A stretch of DNA of 64,000 bases from Paenibacillaceae bacterium GAS479 (GTDB taxonomy: Bacteria; Bacillota; Bacilli; Paenibacillales; Paenibacillaceae): NCBI GenBank assembly GCA_900105225.1, contig LT629764.1, positions 1,169,501-1,233,500 on the forward strand, read 5' to 3'. How positions within the stretch are numbered: the stretch's first letter is position 1; each line of letters starts with the position of its first letter. Position numbers and translations under genes: made by a program. Below the pieces are notes generated by a model that searched no databases, had not been told where the DNA came from, and saw only the letters and a program-made list of their open reading frames with translations. Below are positions 63,675-64,000 of this stretch, piece by piece.

Positions 63675-64000
63675 GGGGTATCAAGCTCCTTTGTGCCGGC
63701 TCGAGCGCGCTTACCCAGCAAATGCTTCAGCCGGAGCCGATAGATTCGAAAATACAGGGACAACAAAGAACCGCTTTTATCTTCCCTGAACTGGGAGCGC
63801 GCATAATCCGCTGGCGGCAAAAATAAATACTTGAAGTGACTGAGCATGGCTGCCGGCTTGTCATAGGTCACAAAGACGGAGAAAAAACGGAACAGATAGT
63901 ACCGGCGGCTTTTGACACCAATTCCGGCCTCGCGCATAAGACGCTCGCTCCAGAGGGGCCAGCGCCTCTTGCGATCCATCGGTTTGATCCATTGCAAAGC
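63671..64000 (-). CDS. C-terminal part of a probable nucleotidyltransferase family protein (cut by window edge)
   Basis: At least 108 residues, with the frame open to the right edge. The end pattern, a basic region (YYLFRFFSVFVTYDKPAAML), then YLFLPPADYARSQFREDK and LYFRIYRLRLKHLL, resembles the C-terminus of the NTP_transf_5 proteins often found in Firmicute lasso-type and polysaccharide clusters. The catalytic part is outside the window, so this remains tentative. Confidence 0.45.
   Translation of the reverse strand, partial: ALQWIKPMDRKRRWPLWSERLMREAGIGVKSRRYYLFRFFSVFVTYDKPAAMLSHFKYLFLPPADYARSQFREDKSGSLLSLYFRIYRLRLKHLLGKRARAGTKELDTP

Overview
The window looks like chromosomal DNA from a spore-forming Paenibacillaceae species (Paenibacillus or a close relative). 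The basis is the moderate GC content, AGGAGG-type ribosome sites, an H-type small acid-soluble spore protein, a CIRCE-controlled groESL operon, T-box control of leuA, an SLH-domain surface protein, a split Ku/LigD system and the tsaE-tsaB-rimI-tsaD order. No rRNA, tRNA, CRISPR array or intact insertion sequence was seen. This rests on reading gene families, not on a database search.

Layout, left to right. 1-3663: a large hybrid sensor kinase with three receiver domains, cut by the left edge. 3.9-7.7 kb: a secreted protein, a COG0523 metallochaperone GTPase, a YflT stress protein and an isolated glgC. 7.7-8.3 kb: gene debris (a cysK fragment and a frameshifted holin-like toxin). 8.5-10.6 kb: groES-groEL. 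10.7-15.3 kb: a small membrane protein, then the operon fau-moaC-mogA-moeA-like-tatA-tatC. 15.4-17.4 kb: an ABC-F protein, followed by about 0.8 kb without a gene but with an orphan promoter. 18.2-20.9 kb: leuA behind two tandem T-box leaders. 21.0-22.7 kb: a coiled-coil membrane protein with a phosphodiester glycosidase. 22.8-26.1 kb: the tRNA t6A operon. 26.3-28.3 kb: YitT, a small basic protein, SspH and an acidic protein. 28.5-31.7 kb: Ku and a LigD split into ligase and polymerase genes. 31.8-35.2 kb: cardiolipin synthase, bactofilin and a copper-amine-oxidase-N repeat protein.

35.4-49.7 kb is a Wzx/Wzy-type exopolysaccharide operon read on the minus strand: Wzz-like chain-length protein, BY-kinase, GalU, initiating sugar transferase, GDP-fucose synthase, GDP-mannose dehydratase, flippase, polymerase, two GT4 glycosyltransferases, a WecG/TagA transferase, GDP-mannose pyrophosphorylase and UDP-glucose dehydrogenase. 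It supplies GDP-mannose, GDP-fucose, UDP-glucose and UDP-glucuronate, so a fucose- and glucuronate-containing polymer is predicted. The flippase-to-WecG section is clearly more AT-rich than its flanks. An SLH surface protein and a small membrane protein lie upstream. 53.1-54.9 kb is a two-gene ABC transporter.

55-64 kb is the most unusual part. It holds two paralogous small Cys-rich genes, a DUF1854 protein with an ABC exporter that carries a zinc ribbon, then (all minus strand) an S26-like peptidase, a PqqD-like protein, an HPr-kinase-like protein and two tandem, very similar 71-72 residue peptides plus a decayed third copy. Further upstream are a membrane protein, a VanZ protein, an LCP protein and the end of a probable nucleotidyltransferase that runs off the right edge. 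The parts resemble the accessory set of paeninodin-type lasso peptide clusters (PqqD recognition protein, HPrK-like kinase, nucleotidyltransferase, exporter). The peptides do not look like lasso precursors and no cyclase is present in the window, so this is my best candidate for an undescribed peptide system. A perfect palindrome GATAC-N5-GTATC occurs four times, plus one near-perfect copy, only between 49.6 and 61.7 kb. In both the peptide-operon promoter and the exopolysaccharide promoter it fills the 17-bp spacer between the -35 and -10 boxes, which suggests one regulator controls both.
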